Source of the DNA: Escarpia spicata | Taxonomy: Eukaryota > Annelida > Polychaeta > Sabellida > Siboglinidae | Direction: 5' to 3' | Assembly (NCBI GenBank): GCA_963995525.1 | Contig: OZ023214.1 | Coordinates: forward strand, 42,403,998 to 42,467,997 | Length of the DNA: 64,000 bases | In this document: positions 61,718-64,000 of the stretch, in pieces | Layout of the letters: each line of letters starts with the position of its first letter | Position numbering within the stretch: the stretch's first letter is position 1 | The notes under the pieces: model-generated | The model's database searches: none | The model's input: the letters and a program-made list of their open reading frames with translations, nothing else | Told to the model about the DNA's origin: nothing | Made by a program: the position numbers and the translations under genes

Positions 61718-62587
61718 TCAACTGTTGTTACGCTTGGTGTGTTTCTTAGGTGTACAGAGGAGCAAATCAAGTTTCTTCTCAATGGCATCAATCTGTGCCT
61801 GCTGCTTTCCCATTTTCTCCTCGAGGGTGCTTGTTGTCGGTGTGTGACTCACTTCATGAACCGTGGCGTTCCTTGCTTTCCCGCTGTTGTCATCGCCCAG
61901 CCACTTCATTGCTCTGTCTCTGAATGACCAGAATGTCAGCTCTGGTTCGTCCATATTCAGTCGTCGCAGCTCTCGACGGAAATGGTTGTCAACTACACCT
62001 TCTGTCAATCGCTCTTTCAACTCTTTATTGATGCTTTCGTCTTCCCGGTTGTCTCTTTGAACAATCCGATCGGCGACCTTAACCAAAGCTAAAGAATAAT
62101 CTTCGAAAGACTCTTTCTCTCCCTGGTCCCGCCGAAAAAATTCCTTCTTCAGACTTGTTGCCGAGTCCACATAACCATAGGACTCCTCTATAGCATCCAG
62201 TAGTCGAGTCACGTCTCGCTCGCCACGAAACCGAAGTCGCATCTCAGACTTCGCTTCACCAACCAGATGTTGCATTATGAAGTCAACCTGTTCATCTGGC
62301 GACATCCTTCTGGCACTTATGCTTGATTTGATGTCCTCCAGCCAGTCTGTGACATCTACATCCTGCTGATCGCGAGGGCGACCACGTAGCTTAGGAATTT
62401 TCTTTTCCCTCGACACATATACTACTCTGTCTACTGCCCCTGCAGATGCCTCTGCTCTAGCAGCCCTCTCCTCTGCCACTGTCGCTGCATGTTCTGCCTG
62501 TTGCAGACGCCTGGCCAAAACACGCTGATCCTCTAGCTCTTTTTTCAATGTGTCCAGCTCCTCTCGCGCACGACGCAACTGTGCCAT
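61718..62587 (-). CDS. Gypsy gag-like capsid protein
   Basis: 289 codons. A predicted N-terminal coiled coil rich in Glu, Arg and Ala (residues 1-50) is followed by a capsid-type region with D-V-T-D-W-L-E-D-I, L-V-G-E-A-K-S-E-M-R-L and E-S-F-E-D-Y-S-L-A-L. A second short coiled region lies near the end. This is the usual layout of Ty3/Gypsy gag. The TGA after R-N-N-S removes the zinc knuckle. Confidence 0.85.
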   Translation of the reverse strand: MAQLRRAREELDTLKKELEDQRVLARRLQQAEHAATVAEERAARAEASAGAVDRVVYVSREKKIPKLRGRPRDQQDVDVTDWLEDIKSSISARRMSPDEQVDFIMQHLVGEAKSEMRLRFRGERDVTRLLDAIEESYGYVDSATSLKKEFFRRDQGEKESFEDYSLALVKVADRIVQRDNREDESINKELKERLTEGVVDNHFRRELRRLNMDEPELTFWSFRDRAMKWLGDDNSGKARNATVHEVSHTPTTSTLEEKMGKQQAQIDAIEKKLDLLLCTPKKHTKRNNS

Positions 62588-62737
62588 GCTAGCTACAGTG
62601 AGATTACAGAGAGAAGAGAATACAGATTAGTAGTACGTTAACACAAAACAATCATGGCATTCAAATCAATGTGCAACTTATTTAACATTGTTCATCAACT
62701 CAACAAGATGGTAGTGAGTTGATCTGACTCGTCCATG

Positions 62738-63172
62738 TTAATGTTCATTGTTGACACTGTTATAGATCGTCGATGGTAGTTGTAGTTCTCCCTCGGTCTC
62801 GTCCTCCAGCTGTCTCCGTCCGTGCATGTGATGGGGTTTCACCAGGGCCACAACCCTGCTCGCAGCGCCAAATTGTGACGGGGCCAATTTGTACAACAAC
62901 AAGTCGGCTCCAATCTTTTCGATCAAGTTCTTTATTTGTGGTCTTACTTCCGGATACAAAAAGAAACCCCAACACTGCTCTGGAGGCTCATTAATGAATC
63001 TCACATCATTCATTCGAGGCCTGGCTCTCTCCAAAAATAAATGTCTCCTCCTTGTTGTGTGAAACCTGAGCCAGCCTATTCCACAGCTGCTGTACCAATG
63101 CTTGGTGAAAATACACACGTGACCAGTGTCTCTGGAGTTTATCTCATACCATTCAAGCAACTGGTTACTCAT
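62738..63172 (-). CDS. Reading frame inside the 5' LTR that crosses the primer-binding site
   Basis: 144 codons starting within the LTR (M-S-N-Q-L-L-E-W-Y-E) and running past the LTR end into the leader, ending 150 bp before gag. In the 3' LTR the same frame is split by the two intron-like segments: the first part ends H-L-F-L right at the donor. The frame stays open across both splice-like junctions only in the 532-bp LTR. No family recognised. It might be a captured host gene fragment or a leader protein. Confidence 0.5.
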   Translation of the reverse strand: MSNQLLEWYEINSRDTGHVCIFTKHWYSSCGIGWLRFHTTRRRHLFLERARPRMNDVRFINEPPEQCWGFFLYPEVRPQIKNLIEKIGADLLLYKLAPSQFGAASRVVALVKPHHMHGRRQLEDETEGELQLPSTIYNSVNNEH

Positions 63173-63405
63173 AGTAATTAATTACCTAAATATAATTATA
63201 ATCAACACCTTAGCAATTAAATCATGAAAATGTAGTTTCACAAAATAAAGAATGTAACAATATCCGTCATCTACTTAGCATATGGTGCTGCCATATTGTG
63301 GCTGGTGGCGACATTAGAATGACAATTAAGATGTATTCCATCTCTTAATTAGCATGTTACAACATAACTATGAACATGTGTAGGTGTCCAAACTGCTACC
63401 TTACA
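62874..63405 (-). repeat. 5' LTR, 532 bp, without the intron-like segments
   Basis: Begins TGTAAGGTAG at 63405 and ends CCGTCACA at 62874. It lacks both segments present in the 3' LTR. A polyadenylation signal (aataaa) lies at 62931-62936 on the sense strand. Next to the LTR, the sequence atttggcgctgcgagcaggg at 62873-62854 has the tggcgc start common in primer-binding sites. Confidence 0.88.

Positions 63406-64000
<595 letters not shown>

Larger units (their letters stand above)
54519..63405 (-). mobile_element. Ty3/Gypsy LTR retrotransposon, nearly intact, with unequal LTRs
   Basis: On the minus strand, LTRs start TGTAAGG and end GTCACA; both termini match exactly at each end. Internal order is gag, protease, reverse transcriptase, RNase H, integrase, as in Ty3/Gypsy. 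Only a few lesions are seen: a TGA inside gag (61718-61720), a shift between protease and reverse transcriptase (about 61010), and a TAA before the integrase core (58525-58527). LTR identity outside the extra segments is very high, which indicates a young insertion. Confidence 0.92.

Overview
The window is nuclear DNA from an invertebrate animal. It has GT-AG introns, tRNA-derived SINEs, long GT/GA/TCAC microsatellites, and RTE-like, Penelope-like, Ty3/Gypsy and Polinton-like elements side by side. This mix suits a mollusc or another lophotrochozoan, but I could not confirm the species or phylum. No rRNA, intact tRNA gene or CRISPR array was seen.

Left part (1-28.4 kb). Most of this is one minus-strand host gene for a secreted cysteine-rich repeat protein. 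I can place a TATA-like promoter, a noncoding first exon, a signal-peptide exon (27304-27376) and fourteen small module exons (90-108 bp) running leftward to 553. The 3' end lies outside the window. All the module exons I could delimit are phase 1 at both ends, so they can be duplicated or skipped without changing the frame. Four of them are near-identical because a 1.93-kb block was tandemly duplicated at 2.2-9.1 kb, carrying a LINE fragment along. Introns hold two Penelope-like copies (11.05 and 14.2-18.05 kb; the fuller one has an SGNH-hydrolase-like domain and a GIY-YIG-type nuclease), SINEs, a LINE tail, minisatellites and a 690-bp CT tract. A 51-bp minisatellite has copied the splice acceptor of exon 2 about twelve times.

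Middle (28.4-40.4 kb). This is gene-poor. It has simple repeats, a 29-bp and a 17-bp minisatellite, a fold-back repeat at 32.2-33.0 kb, a weak two-exon gene model at 36.3-37.7 kb, and a decayed minus-strand RTE-type LINE at 38.0-40.3 kb.

40,566-50,167. A 9.6-kb element is bounded by a perfect 6-bp target duplication (CCCCTA). It has inverted arms of more than 3 kb, each carrying a promoter and zinc-finger exons. Only the right arm leads into a decayed protein-primed type B DNA polymerase. The left arm is an inverted copy of that gene's 5' part, joined directly to the truncated 3' end of the polymerase. It looks like a Polinton/Maverick-type element that suffered an internal deletion or a copy-back rearrangement.

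50.4-52.5 kb holds short plus-strand host exons and a SINE. 54,519-63,405 is a nearly intact minus-strand Ty3/Gypsy element with a TATA target duplication and unequal LTRs. The 5' LTR is 532 bp. The 3' LTR is 2,584 bp because it carries two insertions with GT-AG intron boundaries, one of which contains an antisense Myb/SANT-like gene. The intron-bearing 3' LTR and the long-armed polymerase element are the two most unusual things here.
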